From Allomuricauda sp. (GTDB taxonomy: Bacteria > Bacteroidota > Bacteroidia > Flavobacteriales > Flavobacteriaceae): 64,000 nt of DNA. Position numbers and translations under genes: made by a program. Under the pieces are notes generated by a model. It did no database searches and was not told the origin of the DNA. It was given only the letters and a program-made list of their open reading frames with translations. Below, piece by piece: positions 9,701 through 17,371 of the stretch. The DNA is taken from positions 62,001-126,000 of the forward strand of contig NZ_PABT01000023.1 in NCBI RefSeq assembly GCF_002699205.1, given 5' to 3'. Each line of letters starts with the position of its first letter. Positions within the stretch are counted from its first letter, which is position 1.

Positions 9701-10081
9701 TTCGTTTGCGGCAAATCGTTTGGCGGTTTCCTTTACCACGGCAAATGCCTCGGGAAGTATGTCGTTCAGGGTTTTCTCGGAAATCTTGTATACTTCCTCA
9801 TTGAGCTTGTCAATTTCGGAATAGATCTCTTCGTTTCTGTCTATGTCGCTCGAATTCTCAACTTCTTTTTGTAGCTCAGCTATTTTATCGTTGATTTCTT
9901 TGCATTCTTCAGCTATTCTTGCTTTAAAGGCTGTAGTTTTTTGTCTCAGTTCGTCATGTGACAATCCTTCCAGTTCTTTCTCGAAGGATTTTATTTCTTT
10001 TACCAAAGGTTGTAACGATTTTACATCCTTTTCCGATTTATCTCCTACAAATACCTTAAGTACGGAATTAATAAAACTCAT
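6719..10081 (-). CDS. secA: Protein translocase ATPase SecA (Bacteroidetes long form)
   Basis: Motor ATPase that drives preproteins through SecYEG. It is 1120 residues, against about 900 in E. coli. Walker A MQTGEGKT is at 192-199, and [19 protein letters not shown] and the helicase-type motifs [10 protein letters not shown] and [10 protein letters not shown] are intact. The extra length is mainly a coiled-coil insertion at about 55-105, a second N-terminal insertion and a large acidic insertion in the region before the second nucleotide-binding fold, as is usual in this phylum. The C-terminus (ending GEWVLVND) lacks the zinc-binding CxCxSG...C(H/C) tail that binds SecB in proteobacteria. Monocistronic: own promoter box and terminator. 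Confidence 0.98.
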   Translation of the reverse strand: MSFINSVLKVFVGDKSEKDVKSLQPLVKEIKSFEKELEGLSHDELRQKTTAFKARIAEECKEINDKIAELQKEVENSSDIDRNEEIYSEIDKLNEEVYKISEKTLNDILPEAFAVVKETAKRFAANETLTVTASEFDRMLSGEKDYVSLEGDKAIWKNSWDAAGKEVTWDMVHYDVQLIGGIALHQGKIAEMQTGEGKTLVATLPLYLNALAGKGAHLVTVNDYLAKRDSAWMAPIFEFHGLTVDCIDKHRPNSDGRRAAYNADITYGTNNEFGFDYLRDNMAHTPDDLVQRPHHYAIVDEVDSVLIDDARTPLIISGPVPEGDRHEFNELKPQVADIVQKQRQHLTGVLAEAKKLIKEGNTKEGGFLLLRVHRGLPKNKALIKFLSEEGVKQLLQKTENYYMQDNNREMPKVDEDLLFVIDEKNNQIELTDKGVDYISKDQDKDFFVMPDIGSEIAKIENQDLDIEKEAELKEELFKEFAVKSERIHTLTQLLKAYTLFEKDVEYVVMDNKVMIVDEQTGRIMDGRRYSDGLHQAIEAKENVKIEAMTQTFATITLQNYFRMYKKLSGMTGTAVTEAGEFWEIYKLDVMEIPTNKPIARDDRHDLIYKTKREKYNAIIEEVTKLSQAGRPVLIGTTSVEISELLSKLLSVRKVPHNVLNAKLHKKEADIVAEAGKPGVVTIATNMAGRGTDIKLSEEVKKAGGLAIIGTERHDSRRVDRQLRGRAGRQGDPGSSQFYVSLEDNLMRLFGSDRVAKMMDRMGLEDGEVIQHSMMTKSIERAQKKVEENNFGIRKRLLEYDDVMNAQREVIYKRRRHALQGERLKVDIANMIYDTCEAIAETNKMADDFKNFEFELIKYFSITSPISEDDFKKMSFQEIANTIYKEAYDFYKQKMERSATIAFQVIKKVYEDEANKFERIVVPFTDGIKSLNVVTNLEKAYNSDGKQLITDFEKNITLAIIDDSWKTHLRKMDELKQSVQLAVHEQKDPLLIYKFEAFELFKEMMDKVNKEVISFLFKGELPSENTAQIQEARNVRRPKEKLQTSKEEIPNSDELAAQNRAAGQTQGQRPQVTETIVREKPKIGRNERVTIKNVMSGESKTVKYKQAEPLIDKGEWVLVND

Positions 10082-10155
10082 GAAATATTTTTTCTATTGA
10101 ATGTCAAAAGGCGTTCCATTGATGGGATTCCGATGGAATTCTTTCGCCAGGCTGT

Positions 10156-10163
10156 CAAAATTA
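10156..10163 (-). promoter_or_regulatory. Predicted -7 element of secA
   Basis: TAATTTTG on the minus strand matches the Bacteroidetes -7 box TAnnTTTG and would give a leader of about 70 nt. It sits directly downstream of the terminator hairpin of the preceding gene. The nearest TTG is only 15 bp upstream, so the -33 half is weak. Confidence 0.5.
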
Positions 10164-10166
10164 CAT

Positions 10167-10193
10167 AAAAAAAAGCCTCAAATGAGACTTTTT
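10167..10193 (-). terminator. Terminator of the DUF2795 gene
   Basis: The minus strand reads AAAAAGTCTCA-TT-TGAGGCTTTTTTTT, a hairpin with one G-T pair and an eight-T tail, between the DUF2795 gene and secA. Confidence 0.8.
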
Positions 10194-10216
10194 AACTTGG
10201 TTTGTTTTTTTTAAAT

Positions 10217-10441
10217 CTAATATTCATCCTCATTCCAGAGGTAGTCCTCTTCGGTGGGATAATCCGGCCAAATTTCTTCAATGGACTCGTATATCTCACC
10301 ACCTTCTTCTTCCATTGATTGTAGATTCTCTACAACTTCCAACGGCGCCCCTGTTCTAATTGCATAATCTATCAATTCGTCTTTGGTTGCTGGCCAAGGC
10401 GCATCGCTTAAATATGAAGCTAGTTCTAAAGTCCAGTACAT
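10217..10441 (-). CDS. DUF2795 domain-containing small acidic protein
   Basis: A 74-residue cytoplasmic protein starting MYWTLELASYLSDAPWPATK. The N-terminal part with TKDELIDYAIRTGAPLEVVENL is the DUF2795 fold; the C-terminus is very acidic (EEIWPDYPTEEDYLWNEDEY). An in-frame ATG 16 codons upstream is rejected because a near-perfect promoter (10468-10497) lies between the two and would put transcription start after it. Function of the family is unknown. The gene has its own promoter and terminator. Confidence 0.85.
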   Translation of the reverse strand: MYWTLELASYLSDAPWPATKDELIDYAIRTGAPLEVVENLQSMEEEGGEIYESIEEIWPDYPTEEDYLWNEDEY

Positions 10442-10467
10442 AGTAATGGTTTGATTTATAATTTTTG

Positions 10468-10497
10468 CAAAAATAATTTTTAAACCCAATTTGTCAA
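10468..10497 (-). promoter_or_regulatory. Promoter of the DUF2795 gene
   Basis: On the minus strand TTG (10497-10495), a 19-bp spacer and TATTTTTG (10475-10468) match the Flavobacterium consensus TTG-N17-23-TAnnTTTG. Predicted start near 10462, leader about 20 nt. Confidence 0.7.
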
Positions 10498-10565
10498 GTA
10501 AAAACCCAATTATTTACAAATTATTTTATTGTTCTCAAAACAATTGGCCTAAAAAAGAGATTTTA

Positions 10566-11123
10566 TCAGTCCAATTTCTCAGGAATCCACTTGATTTCTT
10601 GGGCTTTCAAGTCTTTGGACAATTTACGTGCCAATACGAACAAATAATCCGAAAGCCGGTTAATATAGGATAGTACGTTGTCCGGTACAGGCTCATTTTC
10701 ATGTAAATATGAAATCATACGCTCACTACGGCGACAAACTGTTCTAGCAATATGACAGTATGACACGGTAGTATGACCACCCGGAAGGATAAAATGCGTC
10801 ATTTCTGGAAGATCTTCGTTCATTTTGTCCATTTCCTGTTCCAGAAATTCTATGTCCGCCGTACTTATTCGCGGAATTTTTAGTCTTTTATCCTTTTTGG
10901 GTTCCGTGGCCAAGATGGAACCTACCGTAAAAAGCTTTTCTTGGATCAAGGCCAATGTCTTTTTGAAATGCCCGTCCATTTCTTGGTCTCTCAAAAGCCC
11001 CAAATGTGAGTTGAGCTCATCAATGGTCCCATAACTTTCAATACGGATGTGGTGCTTGGGCACACGGGTGCCCGTGAATAACGCAGTCGTGCCCTTATCT
11101 CCGGTTTTGGTATATATCTTCAT
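10566..11123 (-). CDS. Cob(I)yrinic acid a,c-diamide adenosyltransferase, PduO type
   Basis: Transfers the adenosyl group of ATP to cob(I)alamin to give adenosylcobalamin. It starts at the family-typical MKIYTKTGDKGTTALFTGTR (ATG 11123; another ATG five codons upstream is less likely). ESYGTIDELNSHLGLLRDQE, LPGGHTTVSYCHIARTVCRR and YINRLSDYLFVLAR are the conserved nucleotide- and cobalamin-binding helices. Length 185 residues is normal. It probably supplies the coenzyme for methylmalonyl-CoA mutase, whose chaperone gene meaB is at the left edge of the window. Confidence 0.93.
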   Translation of the reverse strand: MKIYTKTGDKGTTALFTGTRVPKHHIRIESYGTIDELNSHLGLLRDQEMDGHFKKTLALIQEKLFTVGSILATEPKKDKRLKIPRISTADIEFLEQEMDKMNEDLPEMTHFILPGGHTTVSYCHIARTVCRRSERMISYLHENEPVPDNVLSYINRLSDYLFVLARKLSKDLKAQEIKWIPEKLD

Positions 11124-11215
11124 GGTGTCAGTTATCAATGTTCAATGATCAATTAACGGTAATTGCTTTTTTAATGATTATTGTCCATTGCTCATTGTAT
11201 ATTGTTCTTATCGTG
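11124..11215. repeat. Degenerate AATG/CATT-rich intergenic repeat
   Basis: The stretch between the adenosyltransferase start and the small membrane gene contains repeated near-copies of TCAATG, CAATGATCAATT, AATGATTATTG and CCATTGCTCATTG in both orientations. Such low-complexity tracts are frequent between genes in flavobacteria. No function can be assigned. Confidence 0.4.
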
Positions 11216-11353
11216 TTGTCTTTTTCCCTCCATAAATTTGCGGGATTTTCTGCGTTTTGTCGCTTTCTTGTTTCTGAACAAAATAATCAGATAAATGAGT
11301 CCCAAAACGCCCAATACATACCAAATGGTGTTATCTGTCGCTACATTTTCCAT
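11192..11353 (-). CDS. 53-residue single-span membrane protein
   Basis: ATG at 11353-11351 and TGA at 11194-11192. The product has a short N-terminus (MENVATDNT), one membrane helix (IWYVLGVLGLIYLIILF) and a strongly basic tail (RNKKATKRRKSRKFMEGKRQ), so N-out/C-in topology is expected. It lies between the methyltransferase relic gene and the adenosyltransferase on the same strand. Composition and clean topology support a real gene; family not recognised. Confidence 0.6.
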   Translation of the reverse strand: MENVATDNTIWYVLGVLGLIYLIILFRNKKATKRRKSRKFMEGKRQHDKNNIQ

Positions 11354-11370
11354 AAGCTAAAATTACCGTT

Positions 11371-11871
11371 TTAAATCCGAATCATGAAATGTTCCTTGAC
11401 CTGTTCCCTTCGGATGGAGATAAGGCCGCAATAGTACATGTCAATGCTCACTGTAATCTGTGGTAGGGCAATCAAATGGTTCCACTGTTCCAAATTTTTC
11501 TTGTTCGCATGGATGGCATCGACCAAGATAAGACTGTCGTTGTGAAATTTTCCTTCGGAAAGCATTTTTTGAAAGGAGGCTGTATCCAATCCGTCCACAA
11601 AAAGAAGATCGACAATTTTTTTGTCAAGCTGTATCCCACGAAGGTTTTGTTTTACCAATTCCTCGATTTCGGGTTTGTTTTTTACAGAGATGCTTTCAAA
11701 AGTGAAATAGGCTATGGTCTTGAGCAGCACATTGACATTCCTTTTCCTGTGAAGTCTTTTTTTGGAATAAAGACATTCGGTCACATACTTGAACACAAAA
11801 GGGGAGTGTACCCCATGCTCATTTGTGGACTTAGCTAAGAATTTTAGGTATGAAACGACTTGAAACCACAT
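11371..11871 (-). CDS. Methyltransferase-like protein lacking the AdoMet-binding core
   Basis: A 166-residue protein. The N-terminus (FLAKSTNEHGVHSPFVFKYV) and C-terminus (NDSLILVDAIHANKKNLEQW, then QITVSIDMYYCGLISIRREQ and VKEHFMIRI) match a Bacteroidetes family of class I methyltransferases of about 240-260 residues. The middle, which should carry the glycine-rich motif I (LELGTSLG-like) and the acidic loop, is shortened and shows no such motif (ILLKTIAYFTFE-like segment then ELVKQ). It is therefore probably not an active AdoMet methyltransferase. Two bases separate it from the ABC-F gene upstream, so they are co-transcribed. The reading frame is intact. Confidence 0.65.
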   Translation of the reverse strand: MWFQVVSYLKFLAKSTNEHGVHSPFVFKYVTECLYSKKRLHRKRNVNVLLKTIAYFTFESISVKNKPEIEELVKQNLRGIQLDKKIVDLLFVDGLDTASFQKMLSEGKFHNDSLILVDAIHANKKNLEQWNHLIALPQITVSIDMYYCGLISIRREQVKEHFMIRI

Positions 11872-11873
11872 TT

Positions 11874-13745
11874 TCAGCCCTCTAAAATGGATGAAAGTTC
11901 GAACCAGCGCTCTGTTTTTTGTTCGATGGCATCGGTTACTTCCTTGAGTTCAATGGATAGGTTGGCAATTTCGTCCCCATCCAATTGTGGGTCGGTGAAT
12001 TTGTTCTGGAGTTCCACTTTTTTCTCTTCCAGTTTTTGGATGTCCTTTTCCAGTTGCTTGTATTCCTTTTGTTCTGAGTAGGAAAGTTTTCCACTACTGG
12101 TGTCCCGCCAATTGTTTTCCGTTTTCTCCGATGTGTTGGTCTTGTTTTCCCGATCTTCAATCACTTTGCTGTTCTCATAGATACGATAATCGGAATAGTT
12201 GCCTGGAAAATCCTCTATAACTCCTTCACCTCGGAACACAAACAAATGGTCCACGATTTTGTCCATAAAATAGCGGTCGTGGGAGACCACGATCAAGCAA
12301 CCGGGAAAGTCCAATAGGAAGCTCTCCAGTACGTTCAGGGTAACAATGTCCAAATCGTTGGTGGGCTCATCCAGAATAAGAAAATTGGGATTTTGGATAA
12401 GAACGGTACATAAATACAGGCGTTTACGTTCCCCACCACTCAATTTTTCCACAAAGTCGTATTGTTTTTTGCGGTCAAAAAGAAAACGTTCCAATAATTG
12501 CTGTGCCGAAATTTGGCGCCCTTTTTTTAATGGAATATAATCCCCGAACTCACGGATAACATCAATGACCTTTTGTCCCTTTTTATCGGGAATCCCTTTT
12601 TGGGTGTAGTATCCGAACTTTACGGTATCTCCGACCACCACTTTACCGCCTTCAACCTCTTCTTGCTGGGTTATGATATTCAAGAAAGTGGATTTTCCAG
12701 TCCCGTTTTTTCCGATGATGCCCACACGTTCACCTTTGGTGAAGTTATAATCAAACTTATCCAAAATGGTCTTGTCGCCATAGGATTTGGAAATGTTGTG
12801 AAGCTCCAAGATTTTGCTGCCCAAGCGTTCCATGTTCAGTTCCAGCTGGACCTCGTGTTCTTTGCGTCGTTGGTGGGCACGAGCTTTTATTTCGGCAAAG
12901 TCATCAATACGCGATTTGGATTTTGTGGTCCGGGCCTTGGGTTGTCTCCGCATCCAGTCTAGTTCCTTTTTGTACAGCATTTTGGATTTTTGCTGTTCCA
13001 CGGCCTCACGTTCCATTCGGGCATCCTTTTCGTTGAGATAGTACGAGTAATTACCCTTATATGTGTACAGCTGATTATTGTCCAGTTCCAAGATCTCATT
13101 GCAGACCCTGTCCAAAAAATAACGGTCGTGCGTAACCATGAACAGCGTAATGTTCTCTTTGGCAAAATAAGCTTCCAGCCATTCGATCATTTCGAGGTCC
13201 AAATGGTTGGTGGGCTCATCCAGAATCAATAAATCGGGTTTGTTGAGCAGGGCATTGGCCAAGGCCAATCGTTTTTTTTGCCCGCCTGAGAGCGTTTGGA
13301 CCTTTGCATCCAGTTTAGTGAGCTGTAATTGGAAAAGAATCTGTTTGTACTGTGTTTCAAAGTCCCAAGCATTGAGGCGCTCCATGGCCTCGAAGGCCTT
13401 TTGGTATTGTTCGGTATCCTCGGGGTTCTCCACGGCTTTTTCATAGGCTGCGATCACCTTTAGGATTTCATTGTCGGTGGTGAAAATAGTTTCCTCAATG
13501 GTCAGGTTTGGGTCAAGGTCGGGTTCTTGTTCCAAAAAAGATATTTTTATTCCCTTGCGAGTGGTTACTTGACCGGTCTCGGAGGTATCCTTCCCCGACA
13601 TAATGTTGAGTATGGAAGTTTTGCCACTCCCATTTTTGGCAATGAGAGCAATCTTTTGGTCCTTGTTTATTCCAAAGGAAATATCGGAGAAGAGCACTAG
13701 CTCCCCGTACGATTTTGATATGTTTTCGACCGTTAATAGGTTCAT
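11874..13745 (-). CDS. ABC-F family ATPase, Uup type
   Basis: A soluble protein of 623 residues with two ATP-binding cassettes and no membrane part, a ribosome-associated ABC-F protein. Cassette 1 (1-240) has AKNGSGKTS, LSGGQKKRLALANALL and LILDEPTNHLD; cassette 2 (about 315-530) has GKNGTGKST, LSGGERKRLYL and LILDEPTNDLD. The interdomain linker is basic (MRRQPKARTTKSKSRIDDFA) and the C-terminus (about 545-620) is a coiled coil, which is the mark of the Uup branch. Likely role: resolving stalled ribosomes or assisting ribosome function. It is followed by the methyltransferase relic and preceded by the DUF4105 gene (21 bp). Confidence 0.93.
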   Translation of the reverse strand: MNLLTVENISKSYGELVLFSDISFGINKDQKIALIAKNGSGKTSILNIMSGKDTSETGQVTTRKGIKISFLEQEPDLDPNLTIEETIFTTDNEILKVIAAYEKAVENPEDTEQYQKAFEAMERLNAWDFETQYKQILFQLQLTKLDAKVQTLSGGQKKRLALANALLNKPDLLILDEPTNHLDLEMIEWLEAYFAKENITLFMVTHDRYFLDRVCNEILELDNNQLYTYKGNYSYYLNEKDARMEREAVEQQKSKMLYKKELDWMRRQPKARTTKSKSRIDDFAEIKARAHQRRKEHEVQLELNMERLGSKILELHNISKSYGDKTILDKFDYNFTKGERVGIIGKNGTGKSTFLNIITQQEEVEGGKVVVGDTVKFGYYTQKGIPDKKGQKVIDVIREFGDYIPLKKGRQISAQQLLERFLFDRKKQYDFVEKLSGGERKRLYLCTVLIQNPNFLILDEPTNDLDIVTLNVLESFLLDFPGCLIVVSHDRYFMDKIVDHLFVFRGEGVIEDFPGNYSDYRIYENSKVIEDRENKTNTSEKTENNWRDTSSGKLSYSEQKEYKQLEKDIQKLEEKKVELQNKFTDPQLDGDEIANLSIELKEVTDAIEQKTERWFELSSILEG

Positions 13746-13766
13746 GGGTATCGTTTGTGTGCCAAT

Positions 13767-14936
13767 CTATAATTTGGAATACCTGATCATGTACAGGTAT
13801 CGGATGGCCAAGGTCAAAAGTAGTGGAATCAGTACAGGAGAAAAAATCTGGACCTTAATAATCCATAGCAAAAGCATTATGGCAATCAGACCTAAAGCAA
13901 CCCATAAATATTTTGACGCCCATTTTGGGACATTTTCTTGGAACACAAGACCAAAAGCGACGATCACATTTACCGGGAATGCCCACAAAATATTATAGTT
14001 GTATGGGGTAGAGGTATGATCGGCCGCCACCCAAAGTAGAAATAAAAAGGTTCCTGCCAATCCAGAAATAAACAATAGTGAAAAGTCCAGCCAGCGGCTA
14101 CGGGTTTTGTGTTTGTAATCAAAATAGGTGATGATTCCGGTAAATGCCATCAGCAGAATAAACCAAAACAATGGGGAAAGCGGAAAAAAGCTACTGTGAA
14201 TATGTTCGTTATAGTCCAAAATGGTACGTTCACGTTTTACCAAAGGCTTGCCGTTCAAGGTGGTGTGGCGCAATTGCTCCATCGTGTAGTAGGGGAGGAA
14301 CATATGTTCTTTTACCGTGGCCTTTCTATCAACGGGTGACCCGAAGGCCAGGTCAATTCCAAACATGGCCCATGTGTTCACATCCATAAATTGACGTACC
14401 AGTTGGCGGAAAGTGTACTGCTTCTCAAGATAGGAGCCATCAAAAACAATGGCCTCGCCAAATTGATTTTTTAAAATATCCCCTGTGATGCTGGAACAGT
14501 TGTTCAAAAGTGGATCGTAAAGGTAATCCCGATTTTCAGGTAAATAGTTGTGTTCAAAAAAGGCAAGGAGTTGGTTTCGCTGCTCAAGATCCAGGTCCAA
14601 AATCTGTTCTTTTACCCATCTTTTCTCCAATTCGTATTCATAGAGAAACGCTTCAAAACTTCTACGGGAGAGGGAATAGATCATTTTTCCCTTGGTGAAA
14701 TTCAAGTAGAAGTTAGGTTGGTCAAAATCGAAGGTACCGTAATTGTATACCACATCAATGCCCAAAGCGGAATCCTGTACCCGGAAAGCGGTATGGCCAA
14801 AAGCGGAATACAAGGCGTCACCGGTAGCACACGTTAGCAAGCTTATTTTAGAATTTTTGGTAAGTTGGGGGGATTGGGAATAAAGGAAATTCCCAATTAT
14901 GAATAAAAAAAATAAAAAATGGAATTTCTGTTTCAT
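13767..14936 (-). CDS. DUF4105 family membrane protein
   Basis: A 389-residue envelope protein counted from the ATG at 14936, which begins a signal peptide (MKQKFHFLFFLFIIGNFLYS). The periplasmic part to about residue 250 carries the DUF4105 features LLTCATGDALYSAFGHTAFR, DFDQPNFYLNFTKGKMIYSL and LYDPLLNNCSSITGD. The His and Cys in AFGHTAF and NNCS resemble the catalytic pair of a papain/NlpC-like fold, so a hydrolase role is possible but unproven. Four or five membrane helices follow. It probably starts the transcript that continues into the ABC-F gene. Confidence 0.85.
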   Translation of the reverse strand: MKQKFHFLFFLFIIGNFLYSQSPQLTKNSKISLLTCATGDALYSAFGHTAFRVQDSALGIDVVYNYGTFDFDQPNFYLNFTKGKMIYSLSRRSFEAFLYEYELEKRWVKEQILDLDLEQRNQLLAFFEHNYLPENRDYLYDPLLNNCSSITGDILKNQFGEAIVFDGSYLEKQYTFRQLVRQFMDVNTWAMFGIDLAFGSPVDRKATVKEHMFLPYYTMEQLRHTTLNGKPLVKRERTILDYNEHIHSSFFPLSPLFWFILLMAFTGIITYFDYKHKTRSRWLDFSLLFISGLAGTFLFLLWVAADHTSTPYNYNILWAFPVNVIVAFGLVFQENVPKWASKYLWVALGLIAIMLLLWIIKVQIFSPVLIPLLLTLAIRYLYMIRYSKL

Positions 14937-14990
14937 TCTGGTTTTTATCAAGGCAAATATCTGAATAAAAACGGATCGGTCAACCATTGG

Positions 14991-15022
14991 TTGGTTACAG
15001 TTTAATTTTTCTTTTACTTTTA
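14991..15022 (+). promoter_or_regulatory. Possible promoter of pssA
   Basis: TTG (14991-14993), a 21-bp spacer and TACTTTTA (15015-15022), which differs from TAnnTTTG at the last base. Start would be near 15028, ten bases before the ATG. Confidence 0.4.
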
Positions 15023-15037
15023 CATAAATCTTGTTTT

Positions 15038-15772
15038 ATGAAGTCCTATATTCCTAACTTTTTGACCTTGCTCAATGTTTTGAGTGGCTGTATTGCTACC
15101 GTTTTTGCAGTTCTCAACCATTTGGAATGGGCGGCACTTTTTGTGTTTATAGGAATTTTTTTCGATTTTTTTGATGGTTTGGCTGCACGTGCTTTAAACG
15201 TGCAGAGCGAGATTGGGGTTCAGTTGGATTCCTTGGCCGATGTAATAACCAGTGGCCTTGTACCGGGGGTGGTCATGTTTCAGTTATTGAGCATGGCTGA
15301 ACGTGGTGGTTGGAACCTTGGCTTTATAGGGCATGATACCGAGCTGACCTTACTGCCTTTCGCAGGGTTTGCAATCACATTGGCATCAGCCTACCGATTG
15401 GCCAAATTTAATGTGGATGAAAACCAAGTATCCTCTTTTATTGGACTGCCCACGCCTGCCAATGCTTTATTGATTCTTTCGTTGCCGCTGATTCTGTTGT
15501 ACCATAACAATGAAGTACTGAACAACATCATCTTGAATCCATGGTTTTTGGTGGTTCTGACGGTTTTGAGTTCCTATTTGTTGAACTCACCGATAAAACT
15601 TTTTGCTTTAAAGTTTAAAAATAAGAGCTTTAAGGATAATGGAATCCGTTATCTATTTATTATTGGGAGTTTGGTGTTGCTTTTGACACTGCGTTTTTTG
15701 GCAATACCTTTGATAATTTTCGCTTATATTTTGATGTCGCTAATCGATGGAGGAGGAAAAGTTGCAAAATAG
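15038..15772 (+). CDS. pssA: CDP-diacylglycerol--serine O-phosphatidyltransferase
   Basis: Makes phosphatidylserine, the precursor of phosphatidylethanolamine, at the inner membrane. The CDP-alcohol phosphotransferase signature D-x2-DG-x2-AR-x8-G-x3-D-x3-D is complete: DFFDGLAARAL, then GVQLDSLADV. Multiple membrane helices make up 244 residues. The start is MKSYIPNFLTLLNVLSGC at 15038; the in-frame ATG at 14987 lies upstream of the predicted promoter. The 3' end overlaps the PH-domain gene by 26 bp. The PS decarboxylase is not in the window. Confidence 0.95.
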   Translation: MKSYIPNFLTLLNVLSGCIATVFAVLNHLEWAALFVFIGIFFDFFDGLAARALNVQSEIGVQLDSLADVITSGLVPGVVMFQLLSMAERGGWNLGFIGHDTELTLLPFAGFAITLASAYRLAKFNVDENQVSSFIGLPTPANALLILSLPLILLYHNNEVLNNIILNPWFLVVLTVLSSYLLNSPIKLFALKFKNKSFKDNGIRYLFIIGSLVLLLTLRFLAIPLIIFAYILMSLIDGGGKVAK

Positions 15773-16217
15773 TGGGTTTGGTGGTGAAGTAAAGGGTGTT
15801 GTATATCCATCCAAGGTGGGATTGGAGTTGCTGATTCCCGTTCTTTTGGTTTTTGGGATAGGAATTGTCAGTACTTTTGGTAAAAGCGATTTGATCGGTA
15901 TAATCGTGCAGTTTGCAATCATGTTCGCTTTCGTTGCCCTATTTTTTTCCATTTCCTATGAGGTTACCGATGAGGCTTTGACCATAACGAGCCTTTTCTT
16001 TATAAAAAAAAGTGTTCCGATCAAGGATATCACACGAATAGTGGAATCAAGCAATCCCATCAGTGCACCCGCAGCATCTTTAGATCGGTTGGAGGTTTAT
16101 TACGGTAAATACAGTAGCACTGTAATCTCACCAAAGGACAAAATGAAGTTTATTGCACATTTAAAGCGTATATCCCCTTCCATTCAAGTGGAACTAAAGA
16201 AGAAAAATAAGAAATGA
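15747..16217 (+). CDS. Bacterial PH-domain membrane protein
   Basis: A 156-residue protein with two membrane helices (about 25-45 and 50-72) followed by a beta-rich bPH-type domain: SISYEVTDEALTITSLFFIK, VPIKDITRIVES, LEVYYGKYSSTVISPKDKMK and FIAHLKRISPSIQVEL. It is translationally coupled to pssA (26-bp overlap), which suggests a membrane or phospholipid-linked role. The exact function is unknown. Its stop lies 2 bp from the convergent lptB stop. Confidence 0.8.
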   Translation: MEEEKLQNSGFGGEVKGVVYPSKVGLELLIPVLLVFGIGIVSTFGKSDLIGIIVQFAIMFAFVALFFSISYEVTDEALTITSLFFIKKSVPIKDITRIVESSNPISAPAASLDRLEVYYGKYSSTVISPKDKMKFIAHLKRISPSIQVELKKKNKK

Positions 16218-16219
16218 GT

Positions 16220-16960
16220 TTAAAAATTGAGTTTCTTTTTCCGTAGCTCAAAGTTTTGGCCCAAGTACACCTTTCTCACCATTTCATCCTTGGCAAGTTC
16301 TTCGGGAACACCGGCTTTTAGGATACCCCCTTCGAACATAAGGTAAGAACGTTCCGTAATGGCCAAGGTTTCCTGAACGTTATGGTCGGTAATCAAAATT
16401 CCGATGTTTTTATTCTTCAACTGGGCAACAATACGTTGAATGTCTTCTACCGCAACCGGGTCTACACCGGCAAACGGTTCGTCCAGCAAAATAAATTTTG
16501 GGTCGGTGGCCAGTGCCCGGGCAATCTCGGTTCGGCGACGTTCACCACCAGATAATAGGTCCCCACGGTTTTTACGGATATGGCCCAGACCGAATTCATC
16601 AATAAGGGATTCCATTTTCATATGTTGCTCTTTTTTGCTCAACTTGGTGAGCTGCAACACACTGAGAATGTTTTTTTCTATGCTAAGTTTTCGGAAAACC
16701 GATGCTTCTTGTGCCAAATAGCCAATGCCGTTCTGGGCTCTTTTGTACATGGGGAAACTGGTGATGTCCATATCATCCAGGTAAATGTTTCCACCATTGG
16801 GCTTTATCAACCCAACAATCATGTAGAACGAAGTGGTCTTGCCGGCACCGTTCGGACCTAAAAGGCCAACAATTTCACCTTGGTTTACCTCAAGGGATAT
16901 GCCTTTAACAACTTTTCGGCCACGGTAGGCCTTCATTATATTTTCTGCTCGTAGCTTCAT
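16220..16960 (-). CDS. lptB: LPS export ABC transporter ATP-binding protein LptB
   Basis: Cytoplasmic ATPase of the LptB2FG complex that extracts lipopolysaccharide from the inner membrane and pushes it along the Lpt bridge. Walker [10 protein letters not shown] is at 35-43, with [15 protein letters not shown], Walker [14 protein letters not shown] and the H-loop [10 protein letters not shown]. The 246-residue length and the [13 protein letters not shown] segment are typical of LptB. It follows kdsD (Kdo precursor synthesis), tatC and the AhpD-like gene on the same strand, so LPS functions are grouped. An OstA-like LPS transport protein is at 39.5-41.2 kb. Confidence 0.95.
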   Translation of the reverse strand: MKLRAENIMKAYRGRKVVKGISLEVNQGEIVGLLGPNGAGKTTSFYMIVGLIKPNGGNIYLDDMDITSFPMYKRAQNGIGYLAQEASVFRKLSIEKNILSVLQLTKLSKKEQHMKMESLIDEFGLGHIRKNRGDLLSGGERRRTEIARALATDPKFILLDEPFAGVDPVAVEDIQRIVAQLKNKNIGILITDHNVQETLAITERSYLMFEGGILKAGVPEELAKDEMVRKVYLGQNFELRKKKLNF

Positions 16961-17017
16961 AAGAACTTGCCAAAACTAAACATATTCTTTTTCTGGCGTA
17001 TGGTCTTTTGGTTTTTT

Positions 17018-17371
17018 TTAAGCTTCGTTTTCTTCCAAGTCCTCCCAATACTCGTATGCACGTCGCAAATGTGGGATTACAATGGTTCCACCTACCAATG
17101 TGGCGATGCCCAAAGTTTCCATGATCTCTTCTTTGTTGGCACCTGCTTCTTTGGAACTTTCCAAATGATATTTTACACAGTCATCGCAACGGAGCACAGC
17201 AGAGGCTACCAGTCCCAGAAGTTCTTTGGTCTTAACGTCCAAGGCTCCGGGCATATACGCATTGGTGTCCAGGTTGAAGATTCGCTTTATAAGTTTGTTG
17301 TTCTCGGCAAGGAGCTTATCGTTCATCTTTGCACGATAGGCATTGAACTCTTCTACATTGTTATTGCCCAT
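17018..17371 (-). CDS. Carboxymuconolactone decarboxylase/AhpD-like family protein
   Basis: A 117-residue protein of the CMD/AhpD fold. The redox motif CDDCVKYH (CxxC followed by the conserved His) and the segment LGIATLVGGTIVIPHLRRA are those of the AhpD-like alkylhydroperoxidase branch, so a thiol-dependent peroxidase or disulfide role is more likely than a decarboxylase. It overlaps the 3' end of tatC by 11 bp and lies 57 bp from lptB. Confidence 0.88.
   Translation of the reverse strand: MGNNNVEEFNAYRAKMNDKLLAENNKLIKRIFNLDTNAYMPGALDVKTKELLGLVASAVLRCDDCVKYHLESSKEAGANKEEIMETLGIATLVGGTIVIPHLRRAYEYWEDLEENEA

Noticed and set aside
10217-10489. Longer start of the DUF2795 protein
   Set aside because: The upstream ATG lies before the predicted transcription start and adds residues unlike the family.
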